Assembly (NCBI RefSeq): GCF_021283305.1
Contig: NZ_JAJSOK010000058.1
Span: forward strand, 1-49,094
Direction: 5' to 3'
Source of the DNA: Pseudonocardia kujensis
Lineage (GTDB): Bacteria > Actinomycetota > Actinomycetes > Mycobacteriales > Pseudonocardiaceae
DNA: 49,094 bases
Shown here: one piece after another, positions 31,386-39,567 of the stretch
Numbering within the stretch: position 1 is the stretch's first letter
Layout: every line of letters starts with the position of its first letter
Notes under the pieces: generated by a model
Databases searched by the model: none
What the model was told of the DNA's origin: nothing
What the model saw: only the letters and a program-made list of their open reading frames with translations
Position numbers and translations under genes: made by a program

Positions 31386-33064
31386 GAGGTGCTTCCCACC
31401 TCGGCGAGCGGTGCCGTCGGCGCGGCGACGCGGGCCCGCAGCTCGTTCTTGTTGATCTTCGTGGCGGATCGGGGCCACTCGTCCGCAGTCAGGAAGTAGA
31501 AGGCCCGGGGCACCTTGTAGCGGGCGATGCGGCCCGTGCAGAAGTCCAGGAGTTCGGCCTCGGTGACGGCGTGTCCGGCCTTGACCTCGACGAACGCCAC
31601 CGGGACCTCGTCCAGCCGGGCGTCCGGGCGTCCTACCACCTCCACCCACTCCACGGCCGGGTGCCGCGCGACGAAGGACTCGATCTCGACGGCGGCGACG
31701 TTCTCCCCACCGACCTTGAGCATGTCCTTGAGCCTGCCGTGGAAGGCGACCTGGCCCTCGGGGGTGAAGCTGTAGAGGTCACCGGTGTGCAGCCAGCCGT
31801 CCGTGTCGAGCGCCTCGGCGGTCTTCTCCGGAGCGCGGTAGTACCCCTCCATCACGGAGTAGCCGCGCAACAGGATCTCGCCGATCACTCCCGGCCCGAC
31901 GTCGGTCCCGGACTCCACATCGATGATCCGGATCTCCATGCCGGGGCAGGCCTTGCCCTGCGCTCGGGACCTCAGGTCGACGTCGTCCTCCCGGTCGCTG
32001 ACCGCGTAGATTCCGGCGGCTTCGGTCATCCCGCAGGCGGCCACGAGTTCGCACCGGGGCAGCAGCGTCTGCACGCGCTCGAGCAGCACGGTGGGGCCGA
32101 TCAGGAGCAGCGAGCGCAGTGCGGACAATGCCGCCGGGTCGAACTCCGGGTGGTCGAGCAGCGGCTGGACGAGTGCAGGGAACCAGGGGAACGCGACCGT
32201 CACCCGCTCGCGGACGAGCAGTTCGAGCGCGCGCGTGGGGTCGAAATGGACGTCGGTGACGAAGGTGCCGGCGGACCCGACGACCCCGAGGAACGGGGAG
32301 AGGGTGCCGATGTGGAACAGCGGGCCGGGGGACCAGGTCACGTCGTGGTCGCCGGTGCCGAAGCGGTGACGCGCCCGGTCGACGGGGCCGCGGGTCATGG
32401 CCTCGTGGGTGAGCACGCAGCCCTTGGGATTGGCGGTGGTGCCGGAGGTGTACATGACGGCGCCGACGTCGCGGAGCCGCACCCGGGCGCGTAGCACGTC
32501 GACCTGCCCGGGATCCACGCCGTCGGCGAGGGCGTCGAACCGCGACCGGGGGAGGAAGCCGGGGCTGGACTCGCCGGCGAGCAGTGCGGCCGCGCGCAAG
32601 CGGGGCGCCTCGGGGAGGTCGAGGGCGGTGGGGTCGACGACGCCGGTCAGCGACGGCAACCCCTCGCGCAAGGCCCCCGCGAGGTCGCTGTGTTGGCCCT
32701 CGGCCGCCGTGGTCAACAGCACGACGACGTCCCCGTCGTCGATCACATGGCCGAGCTCCGCGGCGCGGTGGCGGGCGTTGAGCGGCACGACCACCGCGCC
32801 GATCAGGCTCACCCCGAAGAACGCCTCGACGTACTCGACCCCGTTGGGGGCAAGCAGCGCGACGTGCTCGCCGGGCCGGACCCCGAGGCCGAGCAGGCCA
32901 CGGGCGACGCGGTGCGCCCCGGCCAGCAGGTCGGCGTAACCGACGCGCGCGGTCGGGAGGACGAGGGCGGTCCGGTCGGGGTGTTCGGTGGCGGCCCGGA
33001 CGAGCAGGTCGGCGATGGGGGAAGCCTCCGTCCACCGCGGGGTGTGGTCGGCCGACGCTCTCAT
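31382..33064 (-). CDS. Acyl-CoA synthetase (AMP-forming), cluster B
   Basis: A 560-residue AMP-binding ligase. Motifs: VMYTSGTTANPKGCVLTH (A3), CGMTEAAGIYAVSD (A5), WLHTGDLYSF (A7), FHGRLKDMLKVGGENVAAVEIE (A8) and the A10 Lys in PRSATKINKNELR. It activates a carboxylic acid to its CoA thioester. ATG 33064 has AGGAGG at 5 bases. Divergent from the TetR gene at 33180, with 115 bases between; no clear copy of the cluster B operator is seen there. Confidence 0.93.
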   Translation of the reverse strand: MRASADHTPRWTEASPIADLLVRAATEHPDRTALVLPTARVGYADLLAGAHRVARGLLGLGVRPGEHVALLAPNGVEYVEAFFGVSLIGAVVVPLNARHRAAELGHVIDDGDVVVLLTTAAEGQHSDLAGALREGLPSLTGVVDPTALDLPEAPRLRAAALLAGESSPGFLPRSRFDALADGVDPGQVDVLRARVRLRDVGAVMYTSGTTANPKGCVLTHEAMTRGPVDRARHRFGTGDHDVTWSPGPLFHIGTLSPFLGVVGSAGTFVTDVHFDPTRALELLVRERVTVAFPWFPALVQPLLDHPEFDPAALSALRSLLLIGPTVLLERVQTLLPRCELVAACGMTEAAGIYAVSDREDDVDLRSRAQGKACPGMEIRIIDVESGTDVGPGVIGEILLRGYSVMEGYYRAPEKTAEALDTDGWLHTGDLYSFTPEGQVAFHGRLKDMLKVGGENVAAVEIESFVARHPAVEWVEVVGRPDARLDEVPVAFVEVKAGHAVTEAELLDFCTGRIARYKVPRAFYFLTADEWPRSATKINKNELRARVAAPTAPLAEVGSTS

Positions 33065-33179
33065 GGGTCCTCCTGAACTTCTCACGCGCCGTCGTACGGC
33101 TGCACGAATTGTGGGCATTCTTCCATTACCGCGACGGCCGGGGAACATTTCCGGCAAACGCGGTGGTATCGTCCGCCAC

Positions 33180-33875
33180 ATGGCTTCTCCCACCCGGCGT
33201 CCACCGGAGTCCGCGGCGGGCAGCGGGTTGTCGAAGCGCAGGCGCAGCGCGCAGGTCGAGGGCAGCGCCACCTACCAGGCCAAGCGCAACGAGCTGCTGC
33301 AGATCGCCGGGGACGTCTTCAAGGAGAAGGGGTTCGAGGCGGCCACCCTCAACGACATCGCCGCCCGCTTCGGCACCGACCGCGCCGCGATCTACTACTA
33401 CTTCGCCGGCAAGGACGAGATCTTCCAGGAGGTCTTCCAGGCCACGGCCAAGAAGGTCCTCGACGAGAACCTCGCCGAGGCGGTCCGGATCTCCGGGCTG
33501 GAGATCACCGCGCACGAGAAGCTCCGCAGGTTGATCAGGCTGCAGATCACGTCGTACGAGGCGAACTACCCGTACGTCTACGTCTACATCCAGGAGGACA
33601 TGGGCAAGGTCGCCTTTCAGTCCACGCCGTGGGCGAAGGAGATGGTCCGTAAGACCCGGCGTTTCGAGGGAATCGTCACGGACATCATTGCGGAGGGCAT
33701 CAAGAATGGCGAGTTCCGGTCGGACCTGTCCATTCCTTTGGTGGTTCGCACCCTTTTCGGGATGGTGAACTGGACGCACCGCTGGTTCAAGCCGGGAGAC
33801 CGGAAGTACACCGCCGAGCAGACCGTCGACACGTTCTCGGCGATCTTCTTCGACGGGCTGCGCCACCAGCACTGA
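33180..33875 (+). CDS. TetR-family regulator (cluster B)
   Basis: A 231-residue TetR protein. A basic N-terminal arm (KRRRSAQVEG) precedes the helix-turn-helix RNELLQIAGDVFKEKGFEAATLNDIAARFGTDRAAIYYYFAGKDEIF (about 37-83). The ligand domain resembles KstR2/FadR-type regulators that sense acyl-CoA compounds. It is the only regulator inside cluster B and so the best candidate for binding GTTTAC-N6-GT(A/T)GA at the three promoters (inference). ATG 33180 is the first good start; the upstream frame reads through the intergenic region. Confidence 0.92.
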   Translation: MASPTRRPPESAAGSGLSKRRRSAQVEGSATYQAKRNELLQIAGDVFKEKGFEAATLNDIAARFGTDRAAIYYYFAGKDEIFQEVFQATAKKVLDENLAEAVRISGLEITAHEKLRRLIRLQITSYEANYPYVYVYIQEDMGKVAFQSTPWAKEMVRKTRRFEGIVTDIIAEGIKNGEFRSDLSIPLVVRTLFGMVNWTHRWFKPGDRKYTAEQTVDTFSAIFFDGLRHQH

Positions 33876-33906
33876 GCGGCGCAGCCCGGTCGGGGTCATC
33901 GCGGAC

Positions 33907-34674
33907 TCACCGTCCGGTCCACACCGGCTTGCGCTTCTCGGCGAACGCGGCGAGGCCCTCGAGCTGGTCCTTCGTGCCCGCGTAGGCCTCGATGGGCTCG
34001 TAGCGGGTGGCGAGCGCCTGCTCCAACGACATGTCCAGACCCCGCAGCGCGGCGTCCTTCGCGGCCTGGACGGCCAGCGGCGCGCAGGCCATGATCCTCG
34101 CGGCCCAGCGGTCCGCCGCCGCGGCGAGCTCGTCGACCGGGACGACCTCGTTGACCAGGCCGTACTGCTCGGCCTTGGCCGCGAGGAGTCGGTCGCCGGT
34201 GAGGATCATGCCCATGGCGACGTGATGGGGCAGCCTGCGCACGGCCCGGTGCAGGATCCCGGACTCGCCGATGATCCCAGCCTTGACCTCCGGGATGAAG
34301 AACTGGGCGTCGTCGGCCGCGACGATCACGTCCGCGCACATCGCCAGCTCGAAGCCGCCGCCGATGACGTAGCCGTGCACCGCGGCGATCAACGGCTTGC
34401 GCAGGACGTACCGGGGCCCACCGACACCGGTCAGGCCACCGCCGAGGGCCATCCGCCCCTCGCGGTCGGTGCCGCCGGAGACGTCCGCGCCCGCACAGAA
34501 CGCCTTGCCGGGGGTGGCGTCGAGGACGGCCACCCAGACGTCCGGGTCCGCGTCGATCTCGGTCCAGGCGGCGAACAACGCGTCGTCCATGGCGGGGGAG
34601 ATGGCGTTGAGCGCCTTGGGGTTGTCGAGCGTGACCCGGGCGACGTGGCCGTCCTTGGTGAACCCGATGCTCAT
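33907..34674 (-). CDS. Enoyl-CoA hydratase, canonical active site (cluster B)
   Basis: A 255-residue crotonase: VTLDNPKALNAISPAM, GKAFCAGADVSGG, VHGYVIGGGFELAMCAD and FFIPEVKAGIIGESG. Glu109 and Glu129 occupy both catalytic positions, so a hydratase reaction is expected. ATG overlaps the stop of the next crotonase (ATGA). It ends the unit SnoaL-like, variant crotonase, this gene. AGGA precedes the ATG. Confidence 0.93.
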   Translation of the reverse strand: MSIGFTKDGHVARVTLDNPKALNAISPAMDDALFAAWTEIDADPDVWVAVLDATPGKAFCAGADVSGGTDREGRMALGGGLTGVGGPRYVLRKPLIAAVHGYVIGGGFELAMCADVIVAADDAQFFIPEVKAGIIGESGILHRAVRRLPHHVAMGMILTGDRLLAAKAEQYGLVNEVVPVDELAAAADRWAARIMACAPLAVQAAKDAALRGLDMSLEQALATRYEPIEAYAGTKDQLEGLAAFAEKRKPVWTGR

Positions 34675-35522
34675 GTGCGTTCCTCCGGTGGTGTGCGGAA
34701 CTCGGCGATCGCCGCCTTGAGGCCGACCTCGCCGATCCATTCGCGCAGCTGCAGCACCGACGGGGACAGGTGCAGCAGCGCGTCCATCTCGGGCACCTGG
34801 GCGGCGGCGGTGCGCACGCCCATGGCGTCCATCGTGCGGTTGATCGAGAGCTTCTTGATGCGCAACACGTCGGGCGGGGTCTTCGCCATCCGCGCGGCCA
34901 GCCCTTCGACGGTCGCCTGGACCCTGTCCGCGGGTACCGCCTGGTTGGCCCAGCCCCACTCGACGGCGGTGCGGCCGTCGATCGCGTTCCCCGGCAGGAA
35001 GGCGAGCTCCTTGGCGCGCTTCGGTCCGACGAGCGGGGCCCACAGCGGGGCGATGTAGCCACCGCCGAGGGGAAGCGCGGGTTCGCCGATGCGGGCGTCC
35101 TCGGCGACGATCGTGAGGTCGCAGAACACGCACAACTGCGTCGCGCCGGCGATGCAGTACCCGTGCACGGCCGCGATCACCGGCTTCGGGTGGTCCCAGA
35201 TCGCCAGGTAGCGGTTCACGTTGCGCGCCAGGCGCTCCCGGTCGGCGACGGGGTCGGCGGCCTTGGGCTTGCCGACCTGGTCGACGTCGTAGCCCGCGCA
35301 AAAGCCTCTGCCCTCGCCGCGGATCCCGACGACCGGCCCACCGGCGTCGGCCAGCCGGGCGAGCGCGTCGGAGAACTCGTCGAGCATGGCGTCGGACAAG
35401 GCGTTGGCCTTGTCGGGCCGGGCGAGCACGATCCAGGAGATCGGGCCCGCGTGCTCGACGCGGATGTCGCGGTACGGGGGCAGGTCGCGCTGGGGCGATG
35501 GTCGGCTCGCGAGCTCGCTCAC
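34671..35522 (-). CDS. Crotonase-family protein lacking both catalytic Glu (cluster B)
   Basis: A 283-residue crotonase-fold protein: RPDKANALSDAMLDEF, GEGRGFCAGYDVDQVG, VHGYCIAGATQLCVFCD, RIGEPALPLGGGYIAPLWAP. Gln129 and Ala149 replace the two glutamates. Like its counterpart in cluster A it is paired with a canonical crotonase and probably performs a different step. The C-terminus is about 25 residues longer than usual. GTG start overlaps the SnoaL-like stop (GTGA). Confidence 0.9.
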   Translation of the reverse strand: MSELASRPSPQRDLPPYRDIRVEHAGPISWIVLARPDKANALSDAMLDEFSDALARLADAGGPVVGIRGEGRGFCAGYDVDQVGKPKAADPVADRERLARNVNRYLAIWDHPKPVIAAVHGYCIAGATQLCVFCDLTIVAEDARIGEPALPLGGGYIAPLWAPLVGPKRAKELAFLPGNAIDGRTAVEWGWANQAVPADRVQATVEGLAARMAKTPPDVLRIKKLSINRTMDAMGVRTAAAQVPEMDALLHLSPSVLQLREWIGEVGLKAAIAEFRTPPEERT

Positions 35523-36010
35523 GCGCGGCCGATCGGGATCTGCTGCTTGACGTGGAAGTCCACGACCCCGGAGGCGCGCAGCTCGCGACGGGCGAACCGC
35601 CACTCGCCGCCGACCTTGACCAGCTCGTCGTGGTACTGGCCGAAGAAGTGACCGTCCGGGCGGTCCTTCGTGTACTTGTGCCAGGCGTAGAGCACCGAGC
35701 GCACGGTGGCGGTGGACAGGTCGTCGGCGAAGTCCACGACGATGTTCGAGACGTGGTGGCTGGTGGCGGCGAAGAAGCTGCCGATGCCCGAGAGCGTCTC
35801 CCGGTAGGCGGCGCGGCCCTCGGCGCCGAAGTTCGGGCCGTAGGCCACGTAGCAGTCCTCGGTGAAGAGCGCCGCGATCTCGTCGGGGTGGTTCATGTCG
35901 AGGTGGAACGCGTAGTCGAACAGCAGGCGGTGGACCTTCTCGGTCTCGACCAGCTCGGCGACGAGCGCGTCGCCCGACTTCTGGGCGGTCGGCTTCTGCG
36001 TGGTCGTCAC
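35519..36010 (-). CDS. SnoaL/NTF2-like protein (ring-hydroxylase beta type)
   Basis: A 163-residue cone-fold protein: HRLLFDYAFHLDMNHPDEIAALFTEDCYVAYGP, SHHVSNIVVDF, and GQYHDELVKVGGEWRFARRELRASG near the end. This is the SnoaL_4 type (dehydratase, isomerase or dioxygenase small subunit). No alpha subunit is nearby, so an isomerase or dehydratase role is more likely. First gene of its minus-strand unit; promoter at 36101-36129. Confidence 0.88.
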   Translation of the reverse strand: MTTTQKPTAQKSGDALVAELVETEKVHRLLFDYAFHLDMNHPDEIAALFTEDCYVAYGPNFGAEGRAAYRETLSGIGSFFAATSHHVSNIVVDFADDLSTATVRSVLYAWHKYTKDRPDGHFFGQYHDELVKVGGEWRFARRELRASGVVDFHVKQQIPIGRA

Positions 36011-36100
36011 AGGGGACCCTCCGGATCTCGTGCGGGAGGGGCGACGGGCCGTCCTGGGGACGCCGCCTGGCCGCCACCTCCCTGTGCGCGGTCGGCAGCC

Positions 36101-36129
36101 ACCGTATCTACAGCAATGTAAACGCGCAA
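36101..36129 (-). promoter_or_regulatory. Promoter of SnoaL-crotonase unit with TetR-type site
   Basis: Minus strand: TTGCGC (36129-36124), 17-base spacer GTTTACATTGCTGTAGA (36123-36107), TACGGT (36106-36101). Arms GTTTAC and GTAGATAC are identical to those at 36199-36218 although the six bases between them differ. Confidence 0.68.
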
Positions 36130-36192
36130 TCGTGGCCGGCCGATGGACGTCGGATGCGTGACCCGGCCGGGCGATCCGCGATTACGCGGGCG

Positions 36193-36221
36193 TTGACAGT
36201 TTACGTCCGTGTAGATACCTT
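36193..36221 (+). promoter_or_regulatory. Promoter of flavin reductase-RibBA-LLM unit with TetR-type site
   Basis: TTGACA (36193-36198), 17-base spacer GTTTACGTCCGTGTAGA, TACCTT (36216-36221). Divergent from the promoter at 36101-36129, 64 bases apart. The site fills the spacer in the same register in all three promoters. Confidence 0.7.
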
Positions 36222-36269
36222 CGCCCCGTCGCCGAGCGACGAGGCCGAACCTCGAAGGGGAGGAGCCGC

Positions 36270-36767
36270 ATGATCGAGCTCGAGAAGGTGAGCGGGGACC
36301 CCGCCCGGCTGCGGCAGGTCTACGGGTGTTTCCCCAGCGGTGTCACCGCCGTCTGTGCGTTGGACGACGGCCTGCCCGTGGGCATGGCCGCCAGTTCCTT
36401 CACGTGCGTGTCGTTGGACCCGGCCCTGGTGTCGGTGTGCGTGCAGAACACCTCGACCACCTGGCCACGGCTGCGTGACCTCCCGCGGTTGGGGATCAGC
36501 GTGCTGGGCCAGGACCAGCACGGCGCCGCCGGGCAGCTCGCGGCCAGGAACGGGGACCGCTTCGCGGGCCTCGAGTGGACCGAGACCCCGGAGGGGGGCT
36601 TGCTGATGCACGGCGCCGTCGCGTGGCTGGACTGTTCCGTGTACGCGGAGGTCCCGGCGGGCGACCACGCTGTGGTGTTGCTGGCCGTGCACGGGATGCG
36701 CGCCGAGCCCGACGCTGCACCGCTGGTGTTCCACGGCAGCCGGTTCCGGCAGCTCGTGGCGGTGTGA
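36270..36767 (+). CDS. Flavin reductase-like protein (cluster B)
   Basis: A 165-residue flavin_reduct-family protein: LRQVYGCFPSGVTAVCAL, GMAASSFTCVSLDPALVSVCVQN, LGISVLGQDQHGAAGQLA, DHAVVLLAVHGMRAEP. It would reduce free flavin with NAD(P)H for the LLM monooxygenases encoded 1.2 and 3 kb downstream. GGGGAGGAG precedes ATG. RibBA starts 1 base after its stop, so flavin synthesis and reduction are cotranscribed. Confidence 0.93.
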   Translation: MIELEKVSGDPARLRQVYGCFPSGVTAVCALDDGLPVGMAASSFTCVSLDPALVSVCVQNTSTTWPRLRDLPRLGISVLGQDQHGAAGQLAARNGDRFAGLEWTETPEGGLLMHGAVAWLDCSVYAEVPAGDHAVVLLAVHGMRAEPDAAPLVFHGSRFRQLVAV

Positions 36768-36768
36768 G

Positions 36769-37881
36769 ATGGACACCATCGAGCAGGCCCTGGTCGAGAT
36801 CGCCGCGGGTCGCCCGGTCGTCGTCGTGGACGGCGAGGACCGGGAGAACGAGGGCGACCTGATCGTTGCCGCGGACCTCGTCGACACTGCGACCATGGCC
36901 TTCGTGGTGCGCCACACCTCCGGGTTCGTCTGCGTCGCCCTGCCCGAGCAGGACTGCGAGCGGCTGGACCTGCCGCCCCTGCACCACACCAACGCCGACG
37001 GTTTCGGCACCGCGTACCGGGTCACGGTCGACGCGGCGGACGGGGTCTCGACCGGGATCTCGGCGCGCGACCGGGCCCGCACCGCTCGGGTTCTCGCCTC
37101 GCAGGCTTCGACACCCGGCGACCTCGTCCGGCCGGGGCATGTCGTACCCCTTGCGGCTCGGCCGGGTGGAGTGCTCCAGCGGACCGGGCACACCGAGGCT
37201 GCGGTGGACCTCGCCCGCCTCGCGGGGCTACGTCCCGCGGGCGTGCTCTGCGAGATCGTCAGCCCACGGGAGCCGGGTCGCATGGCGCGGCGTCCCGAAC
37301 TGCTGGACTTCGCGGCCGAGCACGGCCTCGTCATGATCACGATCGAGGACCTCGCGGCGTACCGCAGAGGCCGGGAGACCCGGGTCGAGCGAGTCACCGC
37401 GGCTCGCCTGCCCACCATGAACGGGACCGTCCGCGCCGTGGGGTACCGCGGTGTCCCGGACGGTGGCGAACACCTCGCGCTGGTCGCAGGGGATGTCGCC
37501 GCGGCGACGGACGTGCCCCTGCACGTTCACGTCGAATGCCTGCCGGGCGACGTGTTCGGGTCCTTGCGGTGCGGCTGTGCGCGCAGGCTCGACGCCGCGA
37601 TGCGCGAGGTGGCGGTGACGCGTCGCGGGATGATCGTCTACCTGCGCTCCGGTGCCGACCCGCATCGTGCGCTGCGCGAACAGGGCGCTTGCATCGGCAG
37701 GTTGGAGGCGCTCTGCGGCCCCCTGGAACCCGCACTGGTGGCGGCGGTCCTCGACGACCTGGGTGTCCGGTCGATCCGGCACCTCCACAATCCCGCACCC
37801 GTCCGGACGGCCCTCGAGGGCCTGCTCGGCGAGACGGTCCGGATCGGCCGTCCGGGCACGCCGTCCGACGAGGTTGCCTGA
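36769..37881 (+). CDS. RibBA-like protein: intact DHBP synthase, degenerate GTP cyclohydrolase II
   Basis: 370 residues. The RibB domain (1-205) is complete: DGEDRENEGDLIVAAD, RHTSGFVCVAL, GVSTGISARDRART, RPGHVVPL, GGVLQRTGHTEAAVDLA, PAGVLCEIV. It makes dihydroxybutanone phosphate from ribulose 5-phosphate. The RibA domain (about 210-370) is short: the zinc Cys C257, C268 and C270 (HVECLPGDVFGSLRCGC) survive, but the catalytic R-Q-E-G-R-G-I-G-L region reads RSGADPHRALREQG. GTP cyclohydrolase activity is therefore doubtful. It sits between a flavin reductase and LLM genes, which suggests dedicated flavin supply. Confidence 0.9.
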   Translation: MDTIEQALVEIAAGRPVVVVDGEDRENEGDLIVAADLVDTATMAFVVRHTSGFVCVALPEQDCERLDLPPLHHTNADGFGTAYRVTVDAADGVSTGISARDRARTARVLASQASTPGDLVRPGHVVPLAARPGGVLQRTGHTEAAVDLARLAGLRPAGVLCEIVSPREPGRMARRPELLDFAAEHGLVMITIEDLAAYRRGRETRVERVTAARLPTMNGTVRAVGYRGVPDGGEHLALVAGDVAAATDVPLHVHVECLPGDVFGSLRCGCARRLDAAMREVAVTRRGMIVYLRSGADPHRALREQGACIGRLEALCGPLEPALVAAVLDDLGVRSIRHLHNPAPVRTALEGLLGETVRIGRPGTPSDEVA

Positions 37882-37919
37882 CACCTGCACCGGAGAAGAC
37901 CACCGAGGAGACGGCTCTT

Positions 37920-39074
37920 GTGAGATTCAGTTTGATGCAGACCGGCGTGATCGGACGCCGGCACGAGCTCGAGGCCGGCATGGCCGGCCAGCGCGGTGAC
38001 CTCTACCAGCGGTTCCTCGAGGAGATGGTCGGATACATCAGGCTCGCCGACGAACTGGGCTACGACGCCTACTGCTCGCCGGAGCACCATCTCCAGGTCG
38101 AGGGCTTCGAGATCACGAACCACCCGGGCATCCTGGCCGCCTATGTCGGGCTGCACGCCCGGCGGCTCAAGGCGGGGATCCTCGGCTACGTCCTCCCGAC
38201 CCACAATCCGGTCCGGGTCGCCGAGGAGATCGCGACGCTGGACCACATGCTGCAGGGCAGGCTGATCGTCGGGTTCACCCGCGGCTATCACGCCCGCTGG
38301 GTCGACGCCTACGCCGCGGTCCGGGGCATCGGCGCCACCAATGTCACCCACGCCAAGGCCAAGAACGAGCAGGACGCGATCAACCGCGAGATCTTCGAGG
38401 AGTCCGTCCAGATCGTGAAGAAGGCCTGGGAGAACTCGATGTTCTCGCACAAGGGCAAGTACTGGGAGTACCCGCCCGAGGGCGGGTCGGCCGGTCATCC
38501 CGGCTACGCCGAGTTCGGCGCCGGCCAGGACGAGAACGGTGTCGTCCGGGAGATCGGCATCGCGCCCCGTCCGTACACGAGCCCGCACCCGAAGCTCTAC
38601 GGCGCGTTCGCCTACTCCATGCGCACGGTGGACATGTGGGCCCGCGAGGGCGGCAAGCAGATCGTGTTCGCCAACGACCTCGACTTCTGCGACGCCCTGT
38701 GGAACCGCTACACCGAGACCGCCAGGAAGGCAGGGCGGGACGTGAAGCGGGAGGACGTCGGGGCCTGGGGCGGGTTCCTGATCCTGACCGACTCGAAGGA
38801 GGAGGCACAGGAGCTCGAGGCCGAGCACCGCTGGTTCTGGGACAAGTGGTTCATCCCGCACGGCCAGCAGTTCCCCAACGTCCTGATCGGGACCCCGGAC
38901 GACATCTCCCGGCAGATCGAGCAGGCGCACGAGCGGCTCGGGTTCGACGAGTGCTTCCTCATGTTCGGCCAGGGGCACCTCGAGCCGGAGCGGCAGAGCG
39001 CCGAGCTCGTCCGGTTCGCCGAGGAAGTCGCCCCCCGCTTCTCCAGCAAGGACCCGGACGGAACCCTCGTCTGA
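37920..39074 (+). CDS. LLM-class flavin-dependent monooxygenase 1 (cluster B)
   Basis: A 384-residue luciferase-like monooxygenase: RFSLMQTGVIG, ADELGYDAYCSPEHHLQVEGFEITNHP (E-H-H), LGYVLPTHNPVRVAEEIATLDHMLQGRLIVGFTRGYHARW, and IGTPDDISRQIEQAHERLGFDECFLMF at the C-terminus. The charged insert KNEQDAINREIFEES is typical of the long LLM group. It takes reduced FMN and oxygen. GTG 37920 with GGAG about 11 bases upstream; the next gene begins 30 bases after the stop. Confidence 0.92.
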   Translation: MRFSLMQTGVIGRRHELEAGMAGQRGDLYQRFLEEMVGYIRLADELGYDAYCSPEHHLQVEGFEITNHPGILAAYVGLHARRLKAGILGYVLPTHNPVRVAEEIATLDHMLQGRLIVGFTRGYHARWVDAYAAVRGIGATNVTHAKAKNEQDAINREIFEESVQIVKKAWENSMFSHKGKYWEYPPEGGSAGHPGYAEFGAGQDENGVVREIGIAPRPYTSPHPKLYGAFAYSMRTVDMWAREGGKQIVFANDLDFCDALWNRYTETARKAGRDVKREDVGAWGGFLILTDSKEEAQELEAEHRWFWDKWFIPHGQQFPNVLIGTPDDISRQIEQAHERLGFDECFLMFGQGHLEPERQSAELVRFAEEVAPRFSSKDPDGTLV

Positions 39075-39104
39075 CATCCGTCCCGCTCATCCGAGGAGGC
39101 AACG

Positions 39105-39509
39105 ATGCCGAGCACCGCGGACACGAAAGCCGCCGTCACCCGGTTCCTGGAGATCTTCTCCGAGGGGAACCCCGAGAAGACCCTCGCCGCCCTCACCGAC
39201 GACGTCACCTGGTGGGTCTCGGGGAAGCTCGAGGGCATGTCCGGCTCCTACGACAAGGCCGGGTTCGGACAGCTCATCGGGGGAGTCGCCGACGTCTACG
39301 TCGCCCCGTTGAGGATCACCCCGCGCTCGATGGTCGCCGAGGGCGACGCGGTGGCCGTCGAGGCCGACTCGTACGCGGAGCTGAAGGACGGCCGGGTCTA
39401 CGACCCGCGCTGCCACTTCCTGTTCCGCGTCGCGCCCGACGGGCGCATCGCCGAGGTGCACGAGTACCTCGACACCCAGCACGCCAAGGACATCTTCTTC
39501 GGCGGCTGA
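39105..39509 (+). CDS. SnoaL-like polyketide-cyclase-fold protein
   Basis: A 134-residue SnoaL-type NTF2-like protein: VTRFLEIFSEGNPEKTLAALTDDVTWWVSGK, VYDPRCHFLFRVAPDGRIAEVHEYLDTQHA. Such proteins act as cyclases, isomerases or hydrolases; the conserved His/Asp pair near the end is present. It is placed between two LLM monooxygenases with short gaps and good ribosome sites (GAGGAGG), so it probably acts on their product. Confidence 0.9.
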   Translation: MPSTADTKAAVTRFLEIFSEGNPEKTLAALTDDVTWWVSGKLEGMSGSYDKAGFGQLIGGVADVYVAPLRITPRSMVAEGDAVAVEADSYAELKDGRVYDPRCHFLFRVAPDGRIAEVHEYLDTQHAKDIFFGG

Positions 39510-39567
39510 CCCCGTATCTGCCCCGCACCTGAACGACGACGTCCAGCAACGAGGAGAACAGAGAACG

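Noticed and set aside
33065..33179. A fifth copy of the cluster B operator between the ligase and TetR genes
   Set aside because: GTTTGCCGGAAATGTT is present on the minus strand, but its arms and spacing do not match the other copies.
37638..39077. A 479-codon open frame on the minus strand
   Set aside because: Antisense to LLM 1 and the RibBA end; the sense strand has the clear family motifs.
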